DNA of 8,251 bases from Planctomycetota bacterium (GCA_021828925.1 JAJZCT010000123.1:1-8251); one strand, 5' to 3'. Counted from the stretch's first letter, positions 1-7,002 are shown. Notes: generated by a model not told the origin, from the letters alone. Numbers and translations: made by a program.

Positions 1-29
1 CGGCGGCGGGCGATTTCATCGGAAAACAT
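1..29 (-). CDS. possible 5' end of a minus-strand gene, partial
   Basis: On the minus strand an ATG at 29-27 opens a frame reading MFSDEIARR that runs off the left edge with no stop. A weak purine stretch (GAAAG) lies about 6 nt upstream. The codons are plausible for a protein start, but nine residues are too few to identify a family. If real, it is divergent from nfu, and 30-281 would hold both promoters. It could equally be a chance open frame. Confidence 0.25.
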
Positions 30-237
30 AATGACTTTCAAAGCGAGAGATTTTAAAGTAACGAGGGATTATTCGTTTTATCGTGCTTGCCGCGTTATTT
101 CGCGGTGGACGAGCATACTCATGAGGCTCACTAGGGAGGCGTCAGATGCACCTGAAACTGGCTCGTGGAAAATGCGTTCATTCCATTATATTACCGTATT
201 TACCAACAAATTCCCAGTACCCCGGTAACATCAACGG

Positions 238-266
238 TTGATGCGCAACTCCGGCTAACCTATACT
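238..266 (+). promoter_or_regulatory. sigma70-like promoter of the nfu cluster
   Basis: A TTGATG hexamer (238-243) and a TATACT hexamer (261-266) are separated by exactly 17 bases. They match the -35 and -10 consensus at 4/6 and 5/6 positions. The predicted transcription start is near 273, which leaves only about 9 nt before the nfu ATG at 282. This fits the absence of a convincing Shine-Dalgarno sequence there. The assignment rests on consensus matching only. Confidence 0.5.
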
Positions 267-281
267 CTTTATGTGAGTAGA

Positions 282-563
282 ATGATGGATATTAACCTTT
301 CCCAGGTCCCGCAAACGCCACAGACCACGTTAATTCAACGTGTGCAGGTGGTGCTGGACAGCTTACGGCCCATGATTCAGTGGGATGGCGGCGATGTGGA
401 ATTGCTGGGCGTCAATGAAAATGGAGTAGTTTCCGTGCGTTTTCACGGTGCCTGTGTGGGGTGCCCAAGCTCGCAAGCCACGCTGCGTCTGGGCTTGGAA
501 AAAAATATACGCGAACGCATACCCGAGATAACCGCTGTTATATCCGATGATGAATCCGCTTGA
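282..563 (+). CDS. NifU C-terminal domain (Nfu-type) Fe-S cluster carrier
   Basis: This 93-aa protein is a single Nfu domain. Such proteins bind a labile [4Fe-4S] or [2Fe-2S] cluster between CxxC cysteines of two subunits and pass it to apo-enzymes in the cytoplasm. The domain spans residues 15-88, with the family signature WDGGDVELL (34-42) and the cysteine pair in GACVGCPSS (Cys58, Cys61). No N-terminal scaffold or A-type domain is present, so it is the short form. The start at 282 (or the adjacent ATG at 285) was chosen because the frame extended upstream to a GTG at 165 shows no family similarity and because a promoter ends just before 282. It is the first gene of a tight cluster, and its last codons overlap the next frame by 17 nt. 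The family is clear; which NfuA/NifU-like subgroup it belongs to is not. Confidence 0.9.
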   Translation: MMDINLSQVPQTPQTTLIQRVQVVLDSLRPMIQWDGGDVELLGVNENGVVSVRFHGACVGCPSSQATLRLGLEKNIRERIPEITAVISDDESA

Positions 564-711
564 TACATTGGCCATCCGTGACGGGTACCTCCCGCGCCGC
601 GCCATGGCGATGGTACTCGAATGGGCGGCCGCGCACCGCGAGGAACTGTACACAGATTGGACTTTGGCGGCAGAACACAGGCCTCTGAACAAGATTGAAC
701 CGTTGGAGTAG
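547..711 (+). pseudogene. DUF4160 family protein, 5'-truncated remnant
   Basis: The frame from ATG 547 (or ATG 550) encodes 54 residues. From about residue 6 to the end it looks like the C-terminal half of DUF4160 proteins: a DGYLPRRA-type turn, a helix around VLEWAAAHREEL (23-34), then DW and the terminal IEPLE (50-54). The family's usual N-terminal half, with its conserved histidine/proline HxPPHFH-type segment, is absent, and the space it would occupy is nfu coding sequence. The gene has therefore probably lost about 35 codons at its 5' end by a rearrangement joining it to the nfu stop. The frame overlaps nfu by 17 nt, so it could still be translated by coupling. An intact DUF2442 gene follows, the usual partner. 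I call it a remnant, but a functional shortened protein cannot be excluded. Confidence 0.6.
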
Positions 712-717
712 GTAAAG

Positions 718-957
718 ATGGGTAAGATCGTTAAAAGGGTACAGCCATGCGGTGGGTTCGAGTTGGAAATCGAATTCACGGACGGCTTGTGCGGGCGACT
801 GGATGTTTCGCAACGTCTCTTTGGACCGGTATTTGAACCGTTGCGGGATTATAGTCTGTTTGAACAGGTTTATGTCGACCAGTTCGGTGCAGTATGCTGG
901 CCAAACGGAGCAGACCTCGCACCGGATGCCCTTTACGACACCTTGGCCAAGGCCTGA
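718..957 (+). CDS. DUF2442 family protein
   Basis: This 79-aa cytoplasmic protein belongs to DUF2442. The characteristic features run in order: a short beta-rich N-terminus ending in FTDG (20-23), LDVSQRLFGPVFEPLRD (28-44), then VYVDQFGAVCWPNGADLAPDALYD. The WPNGADLAPD-type C-terminus is the most conserved part of the family. The function is unknown. DUF2442 genes are commonly found directly after DUF4160 genes, and this pairing has led to suggestions of a toxin-antitoxin-like or other two-protein module. The function here is inference. A GGAG sits 9 nt upstream of the ATG, inside the end of the DUF4160 frame, so the two would be co-translated. The length is normal, and the protein looks intact although its partner is truncated. 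Confidence 0.85.
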   Translation: MGKIVKRVQPCGGFELEIEFTDGLCGRLDVSQRLFGPVFEPLRDYSLFEQVYVDQFGAVCWPNGADLAPDALYDTLAKA

Positions 958-989
958 CACATAGGTAATATTCCGGCCTGAGACGTTTC

Positions 990-1010
990 GCGCACAATCG
1001 CACGGTGCGC
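990..1010 (+). terminator. short hairpin after the nfu cluster
   Basis: GCGCAC (990-995) and GTGCGC (1005-1010) form a perfect 6-bp stem with a 9-nt loop, 32 nt after the DUF2442 stop. No T-tract follows, so a terminator role is tentative. Confidence 0.25.
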
Positions 1011-1079
1011 CAGGACACCCATTACTCGGACAGGCTCCCAGACGGATATACTGAATAAGTCGGTCGGGCTCTTGGAGCA

Positions 1080-1106
1080 TATAATAAACTTGCTTACGTG
1101 AACGTA
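1080..1106 (+). promoter_or_regulatory. possible promoter -10 and palindrome before the UPF0173 gene
   Basis: A perfect TATAAT lies at 1080-1085, with no convincing -35 hexamer 16-18 nt upstream. Just downstream, TACGT (1095-1099) and ACGTA (1102-1106) form a palindrome with a 2-nt centre. If the -10 is real, the palindrome would overlap the transcription start, where an operator could act. Both elements lie upstream of the Shine-Dalgarno AAGGAG at about 1125-1130. Confidence 0.3.
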
Positions 1107-1136
1107 GCATGTAGGTCGTTAAATAAGGAGCACATC

Positions 1137-1820
1137 ATGGCGGTAAAGGTCATCTATCACGGTCATTCCAATGTGGAACTTCATGCCGATGGACACCGAA
1201 TTCAGATTGATCCCTTTTATGATTCCAACCCTCTGGCGGATGTAAAATCGGATCGACCTGACCCGCAATTTATCTTTTTAAGCCACGCCCATTTTGATCA
1301 TGTCGATGATGCCGAACGCATCGCCAAGCGGAATGGCGCAATTATCGTAGCCAACTTTGAAATGGCGACCTATTACGAAAGCCGCGGCCTCAAAACCGTG
1401 GGTATGAATACCGGCGGCGGCAGCGCCTTTGCTTTTGGCCGGGCCAATCTTGTCCAGGCTTTTCATACCAGCACCTTTCCTGATGGTGCCGCGGGCGGTG
1501 CACCGGGCGGCTGGATCCTGCAGATCGGCGGCAAAACGATTTATTTCGCGGGGGATACGGCCCTGTTTGGCGATATGGCTTTGTTTGGCAAGTTATGGAA
1601 TATTGATTTAGCCTTTTTGCCCATTGGCGATCACTTTACCATGGGGCCGGATCACGCCCTGCTGGCTGCGGAAATGCTAAAGGCATCGCATGTCATGCCG
1701 ATTCATTACAACACATTCCCCCCGATCAAACAGGATGCCGCCGCCTTTGGACAGCGCTTGCGGGATAAGCAGATTAACCCGGTGGTTCTCGCCGCGGGCG
1801 GGGAATTCAATCTGGTATAA
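1137..1820 (+). CDS. UPF0173-type metal-dependent hydrolase (metallo-beta-lactamase fold)
   Basis: This is a 227-aa cytoplasmic protein of the metallo-beta-lactamase superfamily, UPF0173/YtkL-like group, whose members have the fold and metal site but no firmly assigned substrate. Visible motifs are an N-terminal YHGHSNVEL segment, an IDPFYDSNPLA loop, the metal-binding LSHAHFDHVDD (HxHxDH), a GDTALFGDM loop carrying a metal-bridging aspartate, FLPIGDHFTMGPDHA, and the late MPIHYNTFP histidine. The length matches the family. The ATG at 1137 was chosen because AAGGAG lies 6-7 nt upstream and the protein then begins with the family-typical short strand. An in-frame ATG at 1098 would add 13 unrelated residues. 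The gene stands alone between a possible promoter and a strong hairpin. It shows no catalytic-residue loss. The superfamily is certain; the substrate is unknown. Confidence 0.9.
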   Translation: MAVKVIYHGHSNVELHADGHRIQIDPFYDSNPLADVKSDRPDPQFIFLSHAHFDHVDDAERIAKRNGAIIVANFEMATYYESRGLKTVGMNTGGGSAFAFGRANLVQAFHTSTFPDGAAGGAPGGWILQIGGKTIYFAGDTALFGDMALFGKLWNIDLAFLPIGDHFTMGPDHALLAAEMLKASHVMPIHYNTFPPIKQDAAAFGQRLRDKQINPVVLAAGGEFNLV

Positions 1821-1835
1821 TCTTATAACTAAATA

Positions 1836-1868
1836 GAGCCGCCTGCTGCAACGCACAGCAGGCGGCTC
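1836..1868 (+). terminator. perfect 13-bp hairpin, terminator-like, no T-tract
   Basis: GAGCCGCCTGCTG (1836-1848) and its exact complement (1856-1868) are separated by a 7-nt loop, 15 nt after the UPF0173 stop. The stem is GC-rich and would be very stable. The sequence after it (aggttatggg) has no run of T, so it is not a classical intrinsic terminator. It probably ends or protects the transcript. The same hairpin would also form on the minus strand. Confidence 0.55.
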
Positions 1869-2021
1869 AGGTTATGGGAGGAAAACTACAACTGCGACCA
1901 CCTTTCTCATCGGCAAGATCTGCCGGACACTTGAATATTTTTGTCTTTTCCGCGCCAATAGGGCTTGCTGAGGTAATAATCCTCATTATTGCTTTCGGAT
2001 TTGGTCCGCTGGAGTAACCCT

Positions 2022-3689
2022 ATGGCAACCACCCCCTTTTTCACTCCCGAATATCCTCTCCCGATTGCCGTACTGGTCGGTGCCGGCCCCGGTGATATAG
2101 GACTTTTTACCCTCGCCGGCGCGCGGGCACTGGCTTTGGCCGCGGTGGTCATTTACGACGCCCTGGCCAATCCCGATTTACTGGCGTTTTGCTCTCCGGA
2201 GGCAGAACTCATCTATGTTGGCAAGCGCGACCGCCGCCACACCCTTACACAAACGGAAATCAACGCCCTGCTGGTCGAAAAGTGCCGGGAATTTATGGCT
2301 CGGCCCGATTGTCCCAGCCGGTGTGTTGTGCGGTTAAAGGGAGGCGATCCCTTTGTTTTCGGTCGCGGCGGCGAAGAAGCCCAGGCCTTGACGCAGGCAC
2401 AAATTCCATTTGCGGTTATTCCCGGTATCACCGCTGGCATTGCCGGGCCGGCGTATGCCGGTATCCCGGTCACGCACCGGGATTTTACCAGTACCGTAAC
2501 GTTTATCACCGGGCATCAGCAGGAGGATTCGTCGGATAAGCCGTCCTCGGGAGAGTCCGGGGATGAAATTTCAAATGTGGACTACCCCGCCTTGGCCAAA
2601 CTCGGCGGCACGCTGGTTTTTTATATGGGCGTGAAGAATCTGCCCCATATTACTCAACGCCTCATGGATTGCGGCCTGCCCGCCGACACCCCGGCTGCGG
2701 TGGTTCGCATGGCCACACATCCCGAGCAACAAACCGTCGTAGGCACGGTGAAAACGATTGCCCAACTCGCGCAAAAAGCTGAAATCAAGGCCCCGGCCAT
2801 TACCATCATCGGCAAGGTGGTATCCGTTCGCGAGCAGATGAACTGGTTTGAATCCCGGCCGCTGTTTGGTCAAACCATGCTCGTAACCCGCACGCGGCAG
2901 CAGGCCAGCAAGCTTGGTGATCAACTTCTGCAACTCGGGGCACGGGTTATCGAAGCCCCCACCATTGAAATAGCCAAGCCCACAGACCGGCAGGCCGCTT
3001 TGACCGCCATTGAAGACATGGGTGAATACGATTGTGTGGTGTTCACCAGCGCCAATGGGGTGCATTCCGCGCACCAGGCCATGATCGCGTTGGAATTGGA
3101 CGCCCGTGATTTCGCGGCCGTTGTAGCGGCCATCGGCCCGGCCACGGCTGATGCGTTAAACTCGATTGGTATTATTCCCGATATTGTTTCCCCGGATGCA
3201 GTGAGTGAAGAACTCGCCGTTGAATTGATCAGTTATTTCGGTCGTGCTGATCCGACCAAGGAACCGGACAGTGCAACATTGGATTTAAGCGGGAACCGCT
3301 TCCTGCTTTTGCGCGCCGAAATCGCCCGTCCATCGCTGGTGGAAATGTTGCGTAACGCCGGCGCTGCCGTGGACGATGTACCGATTTATCAGACGCGCAT
3401 TCCCGAGAGCTTGCCGGAAGATGCGATCGAAGCTTTGCAAAATGGCACCGTAAAGTGGATAACTTTTACCAGCGCCTCCACCGCCAAAAATCTTTTCACC
3501 ATGTTGCCCGAAAATTTGCGCTCCACCGTCGGAAAATGTAAGCGCCTTTCCATCGGCCCGACGACTTCCCGTGCCTTGGCCGAACTTGGATGGCCCGCCA
3601 CCCTTGAAGCCCGGCACCATGATATTCCCGGTATGGTGGCCGCGCTGGTGGAAGAGATACTTCGCAGCACCACTGCTCATGCGTCCTAA
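2022..3689 (+). CDS. cobA-hemD: uroporphyrinogen-III C-methyltransferase / uroporphyrinogen-III synthase fusion (CobA-HemD)
   Basis: This 555-aa cytoplasmic protein joins two tetrapyrrole enzymes. Residues 12-270 are SUMT, which methylates uroporphyrinogen III twice with S-adenosylmethionine to give precorrin-2, the entry to siroheme and cobalamin. It shows VGAGPGD (19-25), GGDPFVFGRGGEE (107-119), the PGITAG segment and FYMGVKN. Residues 283-550 are HemD, which closes hydroxymethylbilane into uroporphyrinogen III. It has the usual low-conservation pattern: VTR at its start, VVFTSANGV, TFTSAS, SIGPTTSRAL and the final HHDIPGMVAAL. The fusion lets one protein make and use uroporphyrinogen III. 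The start at 2022 has GGAG 7 nt upstream, and the domain begins shortly after it. Residues 166-185 form an acidic/serine-rich stretch longer than in compact SUMTs. No hemC or hemA is visible nearby. Similar fusions are known in several phyla, including Planctomycetota and Firmicutes. Confidence 0.93.
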   Translation: MATTPFFTPEYPLPIAVLVGAGPGDIGLFTLAGARALALAAVVIYDALANPDLLAFCSPEAELIYVGKRDRRHTLTQTEINALLVEKCREFMARPDCPSRCVVRLKGGDPFVFGRGGEEAQALTQAQIPFAVIPGITAGIAGPAYAGIPVTHRDFTSTVTFITGHQQEDSSDKPSSGESGDEISNVDYPALAKLGGTLVFYMGVKNLPHITQRLMDCGLPADTPAAVVRMATHPEQQTVVGTVKTIAQLAQKAEIKAPAITIIGKVVSVREQMNWFESRPLFGQTMLVTRTRQQASKLGDQLLQLGARVIEAPTIEIAKPTDRQAALTAIEDMGEYDCVVFTSANGVHSAHQAMIALELDARDFAAVVAAIGPATADALNSIGIIPDIVSPDAVSEELAVELISYFGRADPTKEPDSATLDLSGNRFLLLRAEIARPSLVEMLRNAGAAVDDVPIYQTRIPESLPEDAIEALQNGTVKWITFTSASTAKNLFTMLPENLRSTVGKCKRLSIGPTTSRALAELGWPATLEARHHDIPGMVAALVEEILRSTTAHAS

Positions 3690-3697
3690 AACGGTCA

Positions 3698-4711
3698 TTA
3701 CCGGTTCAATCCGCGGAAGTGCTGCGGAGATTCCGCCATACCCGTGCGGTGAGAAACGATCATCGCCGTCATCATGGCGGCGGTTTCCGACAGCAGGTGC
3801 GGCCAGCCGGGATGGGAAGAAGAGGCCGTGGTAAACTGCCGACAGAAATTTTCCAGTTCCTTTAACGCCTGCGCGGCGGGCGTGGTTGGTGCGGTAGAAT
3901 CTTCTTCTATCAGTTCGTCCCGGCTCGAGGCCCACCGATAGCTGAATTCGGAAAGTTTCACCCGGCCGTCCCGATTCGCAGCGCAGAGTTCCCGTTTCAA
4001 GGATGCTTCCTGATCAGAAATCCGCAGAACCGCGGTGGCTCCCTCAAGCGTTTTCATTACCACGCCGACATTGCCCGTGACATCCGTAAAGTTATCCTGT
4101 TGTCCGCTGTTGCCATCAATGGACGCGTAAAGCGCTGCCGGCAGGCCGAGAATTTCAATCGCCGTACGAAACGCATCCCACGCCAGAACCGATAACGACC
4201 GCACCGCGCCGTGCTGGATGTTTCGCACCCGTGCAATCGCATGATTGGCGGCGGACCAATCGCCGGAAAGGAATTGCACCCCGCGAAAGAAATTTTCCGT
4301 TTGCTGCGCCTGGCTAAATCCCCATGATCCGGAAAAGCGGGGGGCGGTGTATAATAAATGCGTTCTGGGTTCCAGATGAATGCTCAGGCGGTGCGCTTCT
4401 TCCAGCGTTTGCACCGGCGGCCCAACGCTCAATATACCAATGTTCTGCTGCACACAGGCTTCAACGAAGTCCAGTGACATGTCCGCGGGTCGGTCCAAAA
4501 GCACCATCTGAGGAGGAGTTTCCAGCAACATCCTTCGCAGATCGCCGTAAAAAGGGACATCAAAAATCTGTCCCACCTCGCGCGCTAACGACAAATTGCG
4601 CTCACCTACGACCACTATTTTGAACCAGTCAGTTCCATGGGCCAGTTTTAATGCCTCAATCCAATCTTTTTGCATCGGATCAAGTCCGACAATCGCGCAT
4701 GCAACGGCCAC
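3698..4711 (-). CDS. divergent Gfo/Idh/MocA-family oxidoreductase-like protein
   Basis: With the GTG start at 4711 this is a 337-aa cytoplasmic protein. The overall layout is that of the Gfo/Idh/MocA family: a Rossmann-like N-terminus (strand ACAIVG, helix, strand FKIVVVGERN, PFYGDLRRML, then an EACVQQNIGILS strand and TLEEA helix), and a C-terminal half with a DNFTDVTGNVGVVMKTLEGATAVLRIS sheet segment and the late SHRTGMAESP motif. Key family residues are not seen. The glycine loop reads GLDPMQ (9-14) instead of GxGxxG, the EKP catalytic motif is replaced by SVGPP (95-99), and the region where the HxxD helix is expected reads VLAWDAFRTAIEILG. It may be non-catalytic or use the fold differently. 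GTG 4711 was chosen because GGCGGAG lies 5 nt before it and the Rossmann strand starts at once; an ATG at 4825 would add 38 unrelated residues. It follows metG by 147 bp on the same strand. Confidence 0.75.
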   Translation of the reverse strand: MAVACAIVGLDPMQKDWIEALKLAHGTDWFKIVVVGERNLSLAREVGQIFDVPFYGDLRRMLLETPPQMVLLDRPADMSLDFVEACVQQNIGILSVGPPVQTLEEAHRLSIHLEPRTHLLYTAPRFSGSWGFSQAQQTENFFRGVQFLSGDWSAANHAIARVRNIQHGAVRSLSVLAWDAFRTAIEILGLPAALYASIDGNSGQQDNFTDVTGNVGVVMKTLEGATAVLRISDQEASLKRELCAANRDGRVKLSEFSYRWASSRDELIEEDSTAPTTPAAQALKELENFCRQFTTASSSHPGWPHLLSETAAMMTAMIVSHRTGMAESPQHFRGLNR

Positions 4712-4858
4712 AAATACTCCGCCTGTTAAATAACCTCGCCCCAGTCCCCATACAGCGCCTGGCCCGGAACACCCGGTCCTCATCCGCCAACCCTCCCGCA
4801 GGGGATTATATGGTCTTGTCGGCAATCGGGGCGAAATTGTTCAGAAATACGGAAGCTT

Positions 4859-6892
4859 TTAATGCACACGCTGCCCCGGTGTGGCCCGCGGATCAACGGA
4901 CAATAAAAATACATCCTTGCCGCCCGGCCCGCTGGCCAGAATCATTCCTTCACTGGTGCCGAATTTCATTTTTCGCGGGGCCAGATTGGCGCAGAAGATC
5001 ACCAGCCGTCCGGTAAGCTCTTCCGGCGTACAGGCCTTTTTAATACCCGCCAGAACAGTCCGCTTGCCCAGCGGCCCGGCATCAATTTCCACTTTCATAA
5101 GTTTATCGGTAGCCTCAATGGCCTCCGCATGGATCACTCGTCCGACGCGTAAGTCCACGGCGGAAAATTGCTCTATGCTGCATTCCGGAGCCAGCGGTTC
5201 CTCAAGGGCCGCCGGCGTCGCTGGAATTCCGGCTGTGGCCGCAGCGGTTGTATCGGTCTTATTTTCCTCAAGCATGGCCTGTATTTTCCTTTCTTCAACA
5301 CGTCCGGTTAAATGTTCAAATGGGTTAATCACATGCGATTCCATGGAATTTTGTATGTCACGCCACGATTGTGGACGGATATTCAGGCATTTTTCCACAC
5401 GCGCTGCCATATCCGGGACGATGGGCTTTAGATAAATCATCAAGATCCGTCCGCATTCCAGAGCGGCCGTTAATACGCCCCTTGCCGCTTCTTCATCTGT
5501 TTTCACCAGCGCCCAGGGGGCCTGTTCTTCCACAAATTTATTGGCCTTATCCGCCAGAGCGCAAATCCGGCGCGTTACTGCCGCAAAGTTCCGCTGGTCA
5601 TAATCCATCGCAATCTGTGATTCCGCATTGCGGAATTCATTAAGTACCGGCAGGGCGTCGACTGTTACAATTCCGGTGCGGCCGTCCAGCAGGCGTGTTA
5701 AGATCGGTGCGGCCCGGCTGATAAGATTAGCCAGTTTGCCCACCAGTTCGCTGTTGACGCGGTTGCAGAAATCCTCAAAGCTCAAGTCGATATCCGCCGG
5801 TGACGCCGACAGCCGCGTGGCAAAATAATAGCGCAGCCACTGCGGATCCAGATGACGGGCATATTGGGCCGCGTTGATAAATGTGCCCCGGCTCTTGGAC
5901 ATTTTTTCGCCATTGATGGTCAAATGTCCATGCACGCATAATTGTGTCGGCGGCTTAAGGCCCGCACCCATGAGCATGGCGGGCCAGAATAAGGCGTGGA
6001 AATAAATAATATCCTTGCCAATAAAGTGGTACACTTCCAGATCATCCATTTTCCAGTATTCTTCGGCATCGGTGGCTCCGCCACCGAGATTCTTCGCCAA
6101 GGCCGCCAGATAACCAATCGGCGCATCGAGCCAGTTGTAAAAGTATTTATTTTGCTCCGACGGAATGGGAAAGCCAAAAAATGGCGCATCGCGGGAAATA
6201 TCCCAGTCTTTCAGTTCCTTCCCAAACCATTCTTCAAGCTTATTGGCCACCGCCGAATCCACCAGACCGCCGCGAATCAGTTCCAGGAGCTGCTGGCGAA
6301 AATCCTCCAGGTGCAAAAAGAAATGTCGGCTGGAGCGACGTTCCGGTGCCGCACCGCTGACGGCACTTTTGGGATTAATCAAATCGGTGGGGCTGTAATG
6401 TTTGCCGCAAACTTCGCAGGAATCACCATATTGATCCGGCGCTTTGCAATTCGGACATTGCCCGCGGATAAAGCGATCGGGCAGAAAAATATTTTCCACC
6501 GGGTCAAAAAACTGCTCAACATCCCGATGTACAATGTGGCCGCCGGCCTTCAGCCGTTCATAAAACATATAACAAAGCGCTTCATTTTCCGGTGAATGGG
6601 TTGAATAGTAGCAGTCAAATTTCACGCCAAACCGGGCAAAATCCTCGCGATGTTCCTGATTCATCCGCGCGATGAATTGCTCCGGTGCCACGCCTTCACT
6701 GCGTGCCCGCAACATAATGGGCGTGCCATGGGCGTCATCGCCGCACAGATACACCACACGATTCTCCATCAGCCGCTGAAAGCGTACCCAGATGTCTGTC
6801 TGAATATATTCCACCAGATGCCCGATATGAATGGCCCCATTGGCGTAGGGTAACGCCGAGGTAACCAGTATATTCCGTTTTGCCGCCGCCAT
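4859..6892 (-). CDS. metG: methionyl-tRNA synthetase with C-terminal tRNA-binding domain
   Basis: This 677-aa cytoplasmic class I aminoacyl-tRNA synthetase attaches methionine to tRNA-Met for initiation and elongation. The Rossmann catalytic domain has HIGH at 22-25 and KMSKS at 330-334. Between them lies a connective domain with one zinc knuckle, CxxC at 146/149 and CxxC at 159/162. The anticodon-binding helical domain follows (about 385-530), including RAAPILTRLL and FVEEQAPWALVK. A low-complexity Ala/Thr/Pro linker (about 545-570) leads to an EMAPII-like tRNA-binding OB domain (573-677) with DLRVGRV, VLAGI and the NLAPRKMKFGTSEGMILA signature. Length and order are those of the long bacterial/E. 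coli-type enzyme. The ATG at 6892 has GGAG 6 nt upstream and begins directly before the ILVTSALPYANG strand. No essential motif is missing. Confidence 0.97.
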   Translation of the reverse strand: MAAAKRNILVTSALPYANGAIHIGHLVEYIQTDIWVRFQRLMENRVVYLCGDDAHGTPIMLRARSEGVAPEQFIARMNQEHREDFARFGVKFDCYYSTHSPENEALCYMFYERLKAGGHIVHRDVEQFFDPVENIFLPDRFIRGQCPNCKAPDQYGDSCEVCGKHYSPTDLINPKSAVSGAAPERRSSRHFFLHLEDFRQQLLELIRGGLVDSAVANKLEEWFGKELKDWDISRDAPFFGFPIPSEQNKYFYNWLDAPIGYLAALAKNLGGGATDAEEYWKMDDLEVYHFIGKDIIYFHALFWPAMLMGAGLKPPTQLCVHGHLTINGEKMSKSRGTFINAAQYARHLDPQWLRYYFATRLSASPADIDLSFEDFCNRVNSELVGKLANLISRAAPILTRLLDGRTGIVTVDALPVLNEFRNAESQIAMDYDQRNFAAVTRRICALADKANKFVEEQAPWALVKTDEEAARGVLTAALECGRILMIYLKPIVPDMAARVEKCLNIRPQSWRDIQNSMESHVINPFEHLTGRVEERKIQAMLEENKTDTTAAATAGIPATPAALEEPLAPECSIEQFSAVDLRVGRVIHAEAIEATDKLMKVEIDAGPLGKRTVLAGIKKACTPEELTGRLVIFCANLAPRKMKFGTSEGMILASGPGGKDVFLLSVDPRATPGQRVH

Positions 6893-6954
6893 TTAAATCT
6901 CCAACGCGGATATAAAGATCATTATTCTAGCGTCTTTTTATCAGACTGTTGTGT

Positions 6955-7002
6955 TATCGGAAAGTTTGTCCGTCCGATAGCTGAAAAATCGCCGGATTTT
7001 TC
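6955..7002. repeat. two adjacent hairpins between metG and the zinc-ribbon gene
   Basis: TATCGGA (6955-6961) pairs with TCCGATA (6973-6979) around an 11-nt loop. Three bases later GAAAAATC (6983-6990) pairs perfectly with GATTTTTC (6995-7002) around GCCG. They lie immediately before the -35 of the rightward promoter. Read on the minus strand they would be in the metG upstream region. They could be protein-binding sites or part of a metG leader; the sequence does not decide. Confidence 0.45.

Noticed and set aside
31..228. 65-codon plus-strand frame
   Set aside because: No ribosome binding site, no family resemblance, and odd composition; it overlaps the intergenic region before nfu.
146..241. 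31-codon frame with a strong GGGAGG Shine-Dalgarno 6 nt upstream, ahead of nfu
   Set aside because: The Shine-Dalgarno match is good, but there is no promoter in front, no recognisable composition or attenuator pattern, and the nfu promoter lies at its end. It remains possible as a leader peptide but is not supported.
538..1110. 190-codon minus-strand frame
   Set aside because: It lies antisense to the DUF4160 piece and DUF2442, which have clear family motifs. The translation is cysteine- and arginine-rich with no pattern.
1970..1990. GAGG/CCTC and AATAAT/ATTATT nested inverted repeats before cobA-hemD
   Set aside because: Short, AT-rich and mutually exclusive pairings; no promoter hexamers with correct spacing could be placed around them.
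3285..3935. 216-codon minus-strand frame over the 3' end of hemD and the Gfo-like gene end
   Set aside because: It is a shadow of two well-supported genes, with glycine/arginine-rich low-information translation.
4805..4810. Minus-strand TATAAT upstream of the Gfo/Idh/MocA-like gene
   Set aside because: The hexamer is perfect, but no acceptable -35 lies 16-18 nt upstream, so a separate promoter is not claimed; co-transcription with metG is equally likely.
5996..6595. 199-codon plus-strand frame
   Set aside because: It is antisense to the metG catalytic and zinc region; the conserved metG motifs explain the sequence.
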